This document shows, one piece after another, positions 24,132-34,001 of a DNA stretch of 64,000 nt. The DNA is from Trichaptum fuscoviolaceum. Taxonomy: Eukaryota > Basidiomycota > Agaricomycetes > Hymenochaetales > Trichaptaceae. The stretch covers positions 2,815,671 through 2,879,670 of the forward strand of contig CAJSYZ010000002.1 of NCBI GenBank assembly GCA_910574455.1. Reading direction: 5' to 3'. A program made the translations under genes and the position numbers. The stretch's first letter is position 1. The number at the start of each line of letters is the position of its first letter. The notes under the pieces are model-generated. The model worked only from the letters and a program-made list of their open reading frames with translations, was not told where the DNA came from and did not search any database.

Positions 24132-24301
24132 GGAATCGACTTCTGAAACATAGATTTTCTTCCTACATAGCTACATGTATCGCTTACCTAATAGTAACAG
24201 TGGCGTTGGAAACCTGGTCTCGCGATATGATCATCAACTCTGCAGTCGCTGTCCATATAAATGCACTTTGAATAACATCATATACCTGGGTTTCCAAGAA
24301 A

Positions 24302-25188
24302 ATGGTTTCTCCCGACTTTGTAGACGCTGCATCGTTCCTTTCTGGTGCAACGTCTCTCACTAGTACCTCGAACGCGACGAAATTAGAGGTCATTCATTTT
24401 CAGACTTTTAAGCCGACAGTCCTGATACAATTGCGCCCTACCAGCTGTACGGACTGTACAAGTTCTTGACTGCTTCTCGAGACCCTCCAAATGCAAGGCC
24501 GGGTATTTTTGATTTTACGGGTCGTGCAAAGTGGGATGCATGGAAGTCTGCAGGGCAAACATGGCAAGGCAAAGAATCTGAAGCCGAAGAACGCTACAAA
24601 GAAATGGCGAAGACTTTAGGATGGACACCTGGGGCTACTACCAGTGGCAAATCCTCCGAATCCACATCACGTCCTGAAGAGCCGACAGCTGAAGAATTGC
24701 TGGCCCGGGATGATGTCGAGCCATTGGGAGAAGGTGGGGGGTTAGGCGCAGGCATCAGTACACTTCAGAGCGAAACTGAAGAAACGGTAGACGGAAACAC
24801 ATTACACGGACTTGCATTGCAAAGCGATGCGACAAAGCTAGAGGAATTTCTGGAGCAACATCCCCAATTGAATCTGGATGAGCTGGATGAATATGTATGA
24901 CTTCAACACCCACTAAACGTTGGTTTCGTTGCTTAACTTAAACCGACGACAGGGCTTCACAGCTCTCCACTTAGCTTGTGATCGCGGCAACGCCGACATT
25001 GCCCAACTTTTGCTGATCAAAGGGGCTAATGTCACTGTCATGGTGAGTGGGTTCGAAAAGATGAGAGATCTGTATTTTCACGGCATAAAAAGGACGCAGA
25101 CGGTCTATCAGCGCTAGACCTCGCACGCGAAACTGGCAACGAAAGAATCGTTCGACTACTAGAGAAGTACAGTTGTCCTCTATCTTAG
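24302..25188 (+). CDS. Acyl-CoA-binding domain plus ankyrin repeats (ACBD6-like)
   Basis: Small protein with an N-terminal acyl-CoA-binding domain: [66 protein letters not shown]. After an acidic linker come ankyrin repeats: [40 protein letters not shown], and [20 protein letters not shown]. This order matches ACBD6, which binds long-chain acyl-CoA in the cytosol and nucleus and supports N-myristoylation in animals. Four exons. The second ankyrin exon (from GACGCAGACGG near 25094) follows an intron whose donor is GTGAGTGG. Role in this fungus is inferred. Confidence 0.85.
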
Positions 25189-25500
25189 AATATGCCAGTG
25201 TAAAGTTTGATTAAATGATGAAGTTGGTATAAGATATGTGGTACAATACGTGATGTCTTCCTTAATGTTAATAAACTCCAGATTAAGATATTTCCAGCCT
25301 CGGCCACTTCCAGCACTGTGTCCATATCATCCCTACTGATGATACATCTAAGAACGATGGAAATGCGATATCTGTGAAGGACGATTGAACTCGGTTGGTC
25401 TCCGCCATGATGCGAGCGTATTCATTGGCATGTTAAACGTGGCCGCGTTCAGTGTCCAGTGAGTCTACACCTTTCGATATAAAGATGAACCATGATAACG

Positions 25501-25855
25501 CTAATCCTGCATCTGCCGGTGATATTTGGAATTGGGGGGTAGGATTCCGCCCTGCGAGGGATTTGTGTATTAGACTAAGAGCATAACGAAAAGGCTTCCT
25601 CGTACGCACCTGCGTAAACAACCTCACCGCCGATTCGCTAGGTATTGCACCAACACCTAGCCAGTATTTGATTCGTGCGACACTCCATTCCACCGTTTTT
25701 GAGTGCTCCCCCCTCGCTGGATCAATACGAGGCTTGTAAACACCTAAGGTCTCGATAGGTTTCCCGTCTCTTCTTTGTTTCGAGTTCATAGCAACAATCC
25801 GGAAGAATTTATTGTGACGATGCCCATGCATGGAGAATCGTATACGGACGACCAT
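25501..25855 (-). CDS. Mitochondrial ribosomal protein bS16m
   Basis: Small-subunit protein of the mitochondrial ribosome. The core MVVRIRFSMHGHRHNKFFRI, ETLGVYKPRIDP and VARIKYWLGVGAIPSESAVR is the S16 signature. An intron splits the protein after RLFTQ; the second exon reads GGILPPNSKYHRQMQD and stops at 25501. The unspliced frame would run on to 25433 with unrelated residues. About 98 residues. No separate presequence, as in other S16 proteins whose N-terminus itself targets mitochondria. Confidence 0.9.
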
Positions 25856-26344
25856 CTCGGGCGTTGAAGGTTAGTAGCTTGGCAAGATGACAGTAGCGGT
25901 AGCGGTAGCGGAGGGAGGTGAATATGAACGTCTAAACAGTAAACACAAGTCCAAATAAAATGTACCGTGGGAATACTAGTATAGATACATCATGTACTTC
26001 GTACGTACTATCATGTAGTACAGGAAAAGGATTTAATATATATAATTGTATGAGCTACGTATCCTTCCTGAAATATCACTATATCACTGTGCATTGCTAC
26101 ACTATAGCTACTTGAAAGAGATAGATATCTACTTTATTGCACTGTCGAAGAGCAATTAAGCACAATAATCGGAATTTGTAGTGCAGAATTCAATCTTCTT
26201 CTCTCAAGAGAGGTCATTGACAACAGCTCAGGCGACAAAGGAGTGCAGTTATCCGTGAATGAAGCGCATGGTTTAAGTCCAGACAGCAGGTCTTAGGCAG
26301 TGAGGTGATGGCCTTTTTCAGATGGATAGTGATTGCAAGCCTGA
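25856..26344. other. AT-rich intergenic region
   Basis: Between the start of S16 and the stop of LSM5, both minus strand. A/T-rich, with a short GGTAGC repeat near 25895 and imperfect palindromes around GTACGTAC near 25993-26030. No open frame of note, no tRNA-like B box, no repeat shared with the rest of the window. Confidence 0.45.
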
Positions 26345-26832
26345 TCACGAGCTCTCAGGACCAGCAGAGCCTGGAATTAACTATAATATAGAGTAAATCA
26401 ATACAATTATGGATACAATATCCATAAACGCACTGACCATACAGATGTTGTTTCCGTTTAATAATGTCTGTCTCAGCTTTGTTATTTTCCGGCCCTGTGG
26501 TGTCATTTCACTGTAAGAGAAGTATGTAAAGACCTTCAATTTTGCTATATGGCAGATTTACGTACTATTCGGTCACATCATCTAGGACCATATCTACGAA
26601 AAGGAGATTTCGAGGAGTCAGTTTGATTAGTCGTAATGACCAGTATCTCCTTAAACTCACTAACGAAATCATCAAAGCCTAGTAACGTGCCAGTGAATTC
26701 GCGTTCGCTCTTCATGATAACCCATATCCGGGAGCCGATGCAGGTATCAATTAATTCTGCATATTGTATGTGAGCCACAGGAGACCATTTTGACACATTG
26801 ATCTTACCGAGAGGCAATACTTGTGAAGCCAT
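26345..26832 (-). CDS. LSM5: U6 snRNA-associated Sm-like protein LSm5
   Basis: Subunit of the LSm1-7 and LSm2-8 rings that act in mRNA decay and on U6 snRNA. Sm1 motif: CIGSRIWVIMKSEREFTGTL then LGFDDFVNMVLDDVTEYE; Sm2 motif: LLNGNNICMLIPG. Five exons with introns of about 55-65 nt. The first exon is only MASQVLPL plus one base; the final exon encodes LIPGSAGPESS and stops at 26345. An in-frame extension upstream of Met 26832 exists but lacks family similarity. About 82-85 residues, slightly shorter than yeast and human LSm5. It shares a 180-bp divergent promoter with importin alpha. Confidence 0.92.
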
Positions 26833-27012
26833 ATTGGTTTTCAAGGACAAAGGTAACCGAATGTTCGTGGCGGTTCTTTCGAGGACAATTGGCCCAATTT
26901 GGTGCTGACTAGTTTGTACAAATTTGTACCTTGTCGCGCCATCAGACACTCTCCTAGTACGACGCGTTTCTTTACCTTTCACCACGTCCTTTCTACAATC
27001 CTTCTAACAACG
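26833..27012. promoter_or_regulatory. Divergent promoter, LSM5 and importin alpha
   Basis: Only 180 bp separate the two start codons, so the genes must share one compact bidirectional promoter and leader region. No TATA box is evident. A co-regulation claim would be inference. Confidence 0.5.
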
Positions 27013-28887
27013 ATGGAGGCCCGAACCATGGAGCACCGCCGTGCTAGTCAGTCCATCATCAGCGACAACTGAAATCAGCGTTCTTACTATTTTCTGCTTT
27101 ACGCGTGTTATAGATTACAAGAACAAAGGTGGTTTTAAGCAGGACGATCTTCGTCGCCGCCGCGAAGAACAGCAAGTGGAGATTCGGAGACAGAAGAGGG
27201 AGGAAAACATCGCGAAGCGGCGCAATTTTCAGCCTACTTCTAGTTATGACTCAGACGAGGAAGCGGGAACGAGCAACTGGGAGCAGCCGGTAAACTATAG
27301 CATATTGTCAGGTTTTCCAGTTGCTGATATGCACGCGATTTTTGCAGGTTGCTGAGGAGATGGTGGCTAGTGTGTACTCGGATGATCCAGAGCGCCAGCT
27401 CGATGCAACGACGAGGTTCCGGAAGCTCCTATCTAAGGAGAAGAACCCACCGATCGAGAAGGTCATTGAGTGTGGGGTTGTGCCGCGTTTCGTAGAGTTC
27501 CTTCGCGGATCGCACTCTATGCTTCAGGTGAGTCACATTCAAACTCATGTTTATGTTGAGATCGCTCAATCTTTCCATAGTTTGAAGCTGCATGGGCTCT
27601 AACAAACATTGCCTCTGGCACAGGCGACCACACCCAAGTGGTTATCAAAGCAGGTGCTGTGCCGGAGTTCATCAAACTTCTTTCTTCCCCCGTGCTCGAC
27701 GTACGTGAGCAAGCTGTTTGGGCGCTTGGAAACATCGCTGGCGATAGCCCTCAATGTAGGGACTATGTACTGCAACAAGGTGCCCTCCGACCTCTCCTTA
27801 CTCTCCTCAGTGAAAACCACAAAATAAGTATGCTACGTAATGCAACCTGGACCCTGAGCAACTTCTGCCGGGGCAAGAACCCTCAGCCCGACTGGGAATT
27901 AGTGAGTATGGATTCTACTCATGGGTTATAACCATTAACAATATGCGCTCAGATTTCTCCGGCGCTTACCGTATTGACGAAGTTGATTTACTCTCTTGAT
28001 GACGAGGTTCTCATTGATGCGTGCTGGGCGATCTCCTATCTTTCGGATGGTTCGAATGATAAAATCCAGGCCGTGATTGAATCCGGTGTTTGCAGGAGGC
28101 TTGTGGATCTGTTGATGCACAGTTCGACATCCGTCCAGACTCCTGCTTTGCGTTCGGTTGGCAATATTGTTACTGGTGACGATTTACAGACCCAAGTTGT
28201 GATCGCGTCAGGCGCATTACCTGCTCTGCTATCTCTTCTATCTTCTTCGAAAGATGGTATTCGTAAAGAGGCTTGTTGGACGATCTCCAATATTACCGCC
28301 GGATCTCCTCACCAGATCCAAGGCGTCATTGATGCGAACATCATCCCACCTCTTATCAACATTCTTCAAAACGCTGATTTCAAGACACGCAAGGAAGCGT
28401 GTTGGGCCATTTCGAATGCGACGTCAGGAGGGTTGCAAGAGCCTTCACAAATACGATATCTTGTTTCTCAAGGCTGTATCAAGCCTCTATGTGATCTCCT
28501 TCAGACAATGGACAACAAGATTATCCAGGTTGCCCTTGATGGTCTTGACAACATACTGAAGGTTGGTGAAATGGACAAGCAGGCAGCTGGTCCGGGCGCT
28601 ACCAATCAATATGCGCGTTATGTTGAAGAGTGCGGGGGTATGCACACGATCCACAACCTTCAGCAGCATGACAATCTGGAGATATACAAGAAGGCGTTTA
28701 ACATTATGGATAAATACTTCGCGGATGAGGATGAGGAGGCAAATATTGCTGCCCCAAGCGTTGATGCTTCCGGCCAATTTGCGGTGAGTATTGATCAGTA
28801 CAGCCTTCCGTGTCTCTTATTAAGTATGTTTTCTAGTTCCAATCCGATGTCTCTGCCCCTCAAGGTGGCTTCAGCTTTGGACAGTAG
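27013..28887 (+). CDS. Importin alpha (karyopherin alpha, Srp1)
   Basis: Adaptor that binds classical NLS cargo and importin beta. The importin-beta-binding domain reads [20 protein letters not shown] then [14 protein letters not shown]. About ten armadillo repeats follow, with the conserved Trp/Asn ladder: [84 protein letters not shown]. The C-terminus [16 protein letters not shown] is reached through a last intron (near 28782-28839). The first exon is tiny ([10 protein letters not shown]). Roughly 530 residues, usual size. Confidence 0.94.
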
Positions 28888-29265
28888 ATGGCACCAGAGT
28901 GTTCTATTATCTTGTAACGTGCCAGGTGACATGTCTTGCTGTTTTCACGAAATAGCATGGTGATGACGAGGGTGATGATTATGGTTTTGGCATCTATTTG
29001 TCTTTACGAAAGTGCAATCGTATAGTAGTATATCAAGTTTTGAAAGCGAATGTATAAGTTGAAGATGGATGCCTAATCTTGACCACGTAAGCGAGTTAAA
29101 CGGGAAATCAATGTTGGACAACGAAGCATCATCGGAAACACGATGCTCCCGATACCAATACTCACGTCGACGGCGGCGACTTGCTAACAGCGCCCCGAGG
29201 GCCATTCATCGAAGTACACAAGTAGGTCCTTGCGGCCGTCGTCTGCAGGGAAGTCCTCTTTAGCG
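28888..29265. other. Intergenic, probable promoter of the regulator gene
   Basis: About 380 bp between importin alpha and the Zn2Cys6 regulator on the same strand. Only short frames without motifs. An in-frame TAA near 29189 closes any N-terminal extension of the regulator upstream of Met 29266. Confidence 0.45.
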
Positions 29266-32249
29266 ATGCCCAAAACTCCGTCTGCGACCTTCGCACCTCC
29301 AAACGGCGAGCACCGAGAGCACGCGTCCAGTACTGCGCCGGTGTTGAAGCGCAACCAGGCAAGTTTGCACATTAAAGTTATTTGATCGCGAGTCTTGAAT
29401 ACATTATGCTGCTGCAGGCATGCCACCAATGCCGGCGACGGAAGCTCGTGAGTGTGCATAGTGTTCTGTGTCCAGGCATTAGCCGCTAATGGTACCTGCA
29501 GAAATGGTAATATATAGCTCGATCTGCCCGATGGCCGAGTTACTGAGGTCATATTTGTTTATCGCATACAGCGACGCAAAGCGACCTTGCTCGACATGCA
29601 TTCGTAGCCATCGAAATACGGTCAATCATGCACCTCCTGGAACTGAGGTGCCGCCTATGGAATGCACCTTTGACGACGTACCTGAGAATGGCACAGTACC
29701 CCACGCAGTGCCAAAGAATCGCTACGAGAAGCTAGAGAATCGAATTAGTATGTGCAATGCATTCCCCAATACTCCTGTTTGTTGAAAACAACATCGCCTT
29801 TCCCCCCTGCAGGTGAACTTGAATCGATGCTTCGTCAAAGGGACAGTGCGTCCAGGAGCTCTTCGGTTGACTCACCCCCTTCCACACACGTTCAGCGTCC
29901 GTCAATGTCAGGACCGAGTGGCTCGTCTCAATCGAACCTAACATTGCCCGAGCAAATCTTCGGAAACGCATCGAGTAGCAACTTGAGCTTGATGCCCAAC
30001 AGCGCTTTTGACATGCAAATGGATAACAATGTATCACCACTTATCCCTGCTCACATCTCTCCTGTGACATCGCCGCACGAAACTGCTCCCGTACTCGATC
30101 AGCAGATGCCACATCAGCCGGGTGTCAACTATTCAACACAAGTTCTTTGGCCGAACTGGCCTCATAATCTTCCCCCCGTCGAACTCCTGCAGCACTTGTG
30201 AGCATGCTATGCAGCTAGATTCGACGCTTGCTAAGACATTTATCTATTAGAGTCGAAGTATTCTTTGCCTTTCATCCTCATGCTGGCCGACTGTTCCACG
30301 GCCCGACGTTCATGTCCACGCTTTCGTACCCGCCAGCTCATATAAAGTTCCCGCATGTTGGTGTGCTTCATGCCATCTGCGCTGTCGGTAGCTTTTACAC
30401 TGCAGCTGTGGAACCACCTCCTCTACCCAATTTTGCAGAGACCCCAGCAGGTAAAGCTATAATTCCCTCATTTGTCGGATTATATTGAGCCACAGATGTG
30501 CAGACGATCTGTTCCAAACTGCTTACAAGCGAAGGAAGAAGCTTCCAGACTCCTTTGGTGAAAAGCATGCAAATTTTGCGAAGATTGCTGTGGCAGAGAG
30601 TACTTCGCTGGGGGAGAGACTATTCGAGTGTCAACAGGGTAATTTATAACATAGATTCAGAAGCCATTAGAATCTCATGACGTCCCCGTAGCTTTGACCA
30701 TCTTAACGTGGTTCTATCACTGTCATGCAAAGTGAGTGGTTGTTCTTTTTCGAGCAGGAAGAGACTGACCGCAGACTGCAGATGGGCCGATGTGAGTTTG
30801 GCAATCTGATCAGCACGCAGGTCATGAACGTTTTCTAGATGTTTACAACCACTGGCCGTGCTGTACGCTACCTTGTCCCAATCGGTTTGAACATGTGCCC
30901 TCCTTTCCATAGCATCTCGAAATCGCTAAGGGCACCATCGATTATACCGCCTGCAAGGACTGTCATCGAAGACGAAACCCGCCGCAATACCTTTTGGTTG
31001 ACGTATGCAACCGAACGACTCTATTCTTCGGGGAATGGGTGGGCTATGAGTCTGGACGATCAGGACATTTCACAGTTGCTACCTGTGCGAACCGACCAAT
31101 TTGAGCAAGGCGTAAGTCCAAGTTTCTGTTATTCAATGAATATCCCCATCGTATACTAATTGTTTTTGTACAGGTGCTCGTACCTCCGAAGAATCGTCAG
31201 TGGGCACATAGCCCGAACATGTTACTCGAGCACCCACTTGATCAGACCGACTCCTTTGTTTTGTACATCAAGTCGTCTGTGGTTATGTCTCGCGTGAAGA
31301 CATTCAATCTTCGTTTTCGGGCGAGGAATTATGCAGGTGATCCTATGATGGTACCGCCTCGAGGTTCAGCTGCATCGGAACTACCGTCTACGGCTCAGTA
31401 TATCGACCCTCGTCAAACACCTGGGTTCATAGAGATCGACTCGCTTGTTGAGTCATTCATTCCTAGCTTTCCGAGACACCTCAGGGACCCAGTCAGAGAA
31501 AATATACTGGATGTACATCTTCTTCTCGCTCACTTGGCTCCATATGTGTACGTCATCTATTCTTTAAACGCAATTATGTCTGACATGCGATCAATGACAG
31601 AGCAAAGATTCTCCTCCATGACCCACATGCTGATTTAGCTTCGAAGGGCTGTGTCTCCAAAAACAAAATTCTTGAAGCCGCGCGCGCTATATTAGAGCAT
31701 CTATATGCGATCCTATCGACAAGTTATGACCTGACGCTATTGGACAATTTTTGTTGTGTAAGTCTAGTAGGTCGTCGAGCGTATGACCAATGACTGAGAT
31801 TTCGACCAGTTCGCTTTCTTCATGACTGGGCGAGTCATGATTCGCTTTCTGCAGTCGGCGAAAGAGACCAATGACCAGGCATTATTTCTCAACTATCGCA
31901 CAGAACTCGAGTTTATTCGGTAATGAAATCTCACTGTCAATTATTCCTCCCTGATTACTGATTGGGTGTTGATAGGATGGCACTTGCAAAAATTGGTTCT
32001 CGATTGCCTCTCGCTTGTGAGTATGGATGTGTTTTCTTTACGCAGATTTCTGACCTGGGCTAAGATCGATATGCTAAAATGCTCGACGATATTATCTACC
32101 AATCTATCGGAATTTTGGAAGAGCTTCCTCTTCCGATATTTCAAAATCCGACCTTTCCTACGAACATGGATCTTTCACTTCCAGGGACTGATAATAGCTT
32201 GGAACTTCTTTTTGGTAATGGGAGCGTCCCATCATTATCTATACATTGA
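29266..32249 (+). CDS. Zn2Cys6 transcription factor with fungal_trans domain (first copy)
   Basis: Nuclear DNA-binding regulator. The zinc cluster reads NQACHQCRRRKLKCDAKRPC then STCIRSH, with the late sixth Cys in the basidiomycete APPGTEVPPMECTFD form; YEKLENRISELESMLRQRD is the coiled-coil dimer element. The fungal_trans domain follows: VFFAFHPHAGRLFHGPTF, LHAICAVGSFYT, HAKWADMFTTTGRAVRYLV, DETRRNTFWLTYATERLYS. The last exon ends LLFGNGSVPSLSIH at 32249. The zinc cluster is built from exons 29266-29358, 29418-29447, 29502-29506 and 29572 onward, and a later exon (30782-30791) has 10 nt. The intron 29359-29417 has a GC donor. Targets are unknown. Confidence 0.85.
29502..29506 (+). other. 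5-nt microexon in the zinc cluster of the first regulator
   Basis: AAATG lies between CTGCAG and GTAATA. Spliced between CTC at 29447 and C-GAC at 29572 it gives Leu-Lys-Cys-Asp, restoring the third zinc cysteine. The second regulator in this window has an intron at the same place (after its Lys-Leu) but continues AAATGCGACGCC in one exon, which independently supports the reading. Confidence 0.85.
30782..30791 (+). other. 10-nt microexon in the first regulator
   Basis: ATGGGCCGAT is flanked by GACTGCAG and GTGAGT. It joins CAT-GCA-AA to ATG-TTT-ACA and gives His-Ala-Lys-Trp-Ala-Asp-Met-Phe, fitting the W..A.M..G.A.R pattern of the fungal_trans domain. Confidence 0.75.
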
Positions 32250-32759
32250 TTCTCACATTTGCTTAGGTCCCTACGGACCAGCATTAGAAGTGTTTCTTCC
32301 GTTTTCTGGGTAGTCTGCTATTGTTCCCGCCTTGTCTTGTCTTGCATATTCTCGTTGTCTTCGTTAGTTTGTTGTGCTACCGCTTTGTAACTCTCCTGGT
32401 GATCTCGACATATACTGTATAAATAAGGCTGCCTCGGTTCGGTGCCGAATCCCGAATGCCAACCAAGCCCGAGTCCGACTCGAGTACTTTAGTTCGAAGT
32501 TTACCATGACGCCCTATGAAGAGTGGTTGGTTCTTACCTGTCAGTAATATCTCCACACGAACGCTTAAGTGTAACTTTAGTGTCTTTTGAAGACTCGTCG
32601 CCAACATCGTTAAATCTGCGGTGTAGTAACACGGTTCCGTTTGAAGTTGCTTCGATTGCGTTTGATTACCGTGAATGAGGTCAACCCAAGTTCAGAAGTG
32701 GCTCCGACTCGGAGTGGATAGTCAAGTTGTCGCATATCTTCTTTCAGGATAACAATCAT
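32250..32759. other. Intergenic with CCG-type palindromes
   Basis: About 500 bp between the first regulator and prephenate dehydratase. It contains several CGAGTCCGACTCGAG-like stretches (near 32468-32483) and a perfect CCG-ACT-CGG at 32704-32712. No gene, tRNA or known repeat was recognised. Confidence 0.45.
32704..32712 (+). promoter_or_regulatory. Candidate Zn2Cys6 binding site CCG-N3-CGG
   Basis: CCGACTCGG, inside the longer palindrome CTCCGACTCGGAG, lies 48 bp upstream of the prephenate dehydratase start and 455 bp downstream of a Zn2Cys6 regulator gene. Inverted CGG half-sites are the usual target of these regulators; it could also be in the 5-prime UTR. Confidence 0.35.
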
Positions 32760-33912
32760 ATGGATCCAGCACCAGACAAACAAGTTGCATACTTGGGACC
32801 TGAGGGCACCTACTCTCATCAGGTTCGAGGTGACTGCTGATTTCATGGGGCCTTAGACGACTAACTACAATTGTGTGGTGTACCAGATTGCAAGAGACCG
32901 TTTCGGAGACTCTGCTCTTTTGGTGAAGGAAGACACGATACGTGGTGAAGCCATACTGGTACTTTCGAGAGATTTGTTTATCTGAATTTATGCCATTTCA
33001 CAGACGTCTACAATGCCCTTTCACCATCGATCCCATTCGTGGTGATTCCGAAGGATAACTCGATCTTTGGGCCAGTAACGGAAACCTACGATCTCCTTCG
33101 TGACGAAAAAGTGGGCCACCAGATCTTCGTCAGAGAAGAGCTTACTCTGCCTATCAGGCATAGCTTTGTCGTCCGAAAAGGAGCGAAGCTGCAGGACATC
33201 AAAAGAGTACTTAGTCACGAACAGGTACTAAACGCACTTCTATCGTTCTCATGATTATTTTCACTGAGTCTCATATAACCTGCATAGGCCTTAGGCCAAT
33301 GTACAAACTTCCTCTCTGAGAAAATCCCGAGCGCAGTGACGGAAAGGGTACAGTCGACGGCGGCGGCAGCTACGGCCGTCCTCGAGCGCGAAGATACCGC
33401 TGCAATTTGTTCCAAAGTCTGCGCGACTATCTACGAGGGGTTGGAAGTCTTATATGAAGGAATACAGAATGAAGACAGTATGTGTTCCTCATCTGTTTTT
33501 TCTGCTGTTTATCACTGATCGACTACTGGGATTAGTCAATTACACGAAATTCTGGGTTCTATCCACATCACGGTCAGCTACATTGCCAGGGATCAACCCT
33601 GATCATGGGATCCGCGGGGCACTACTGAGAGCAAGGGCTCCATCGCATCAAGCTAACTTGGCCGACTTGTTTGACAATATTCAGCTCCCCGTGGGGCACA
33701 TTGACAGAAGACCGTCATTAACAGGTGCACCATTTCAGGACGTCTATTTCATAGAGCTAAAGCACGAGAGCTCAGAACCTAGCGACTCGGCAGATGGCGG
33801 CCAAGCGAGCAACAAGCAAAAATCGCCACAGGAGTGGGACGAGGAAGTCACCGGGACATCAATACGCATACGAAATGCTGGGTGGACCTGCGAATTGTTA
33901 GGCTCATGGTAG
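32760..33912 (+). CDS. PHA2: Prephenate dehydratase (Pha2-like) with ACT domain
   Basis: Converts prephenate to phenylpyruvate in phenylalanine synthesis. The start MDPAPDKQVAYLGPEGTYSH, then IARDRFGDSALL, ALSPSIPFVVIPKDNSIFGP, IRHSFVVRKGA, VQSTAAAATAVLERED and AAICSKVCATIYEGLEVL are the catalytic-domain landmarks. The family TRF motif is read here as NYTKFWVL, with Lys for Arg. The C-terminal ACT domain is seen as RGALLRA (GALL motif) and VGHIDRRPSL (ESRP-like), followed by an extra acidic insert before IRIRNAGWTCELLGSW. Introns at roughly 32823-32885, 32958-33003, 33225-33288 and 33479-33536. The last part is longer than in bacterial enzymes. Confidence 0.88.
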
Positions 33913-34001
33913 CTTCGACCTACATCTATCACCATACTATATTGTACAAATTGATATGTTGGTTTTCCGTGTATTAGGATAATGTATACCCCAACAAACA
34001 A

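Noticed and set aside
26833..26985. N-terminal extension of LSm5 to 26985.
   Set aside because: Met 26832 gives the normal family start; the extension has no similarity and fills the divergent promoter.
32430..32460. GGTTCGGTGCCGAATCCC, briefly considered as a tRNA T-arm.
   Set aside because: No acceptor stem, D-arm or anticodon arm fits around it.
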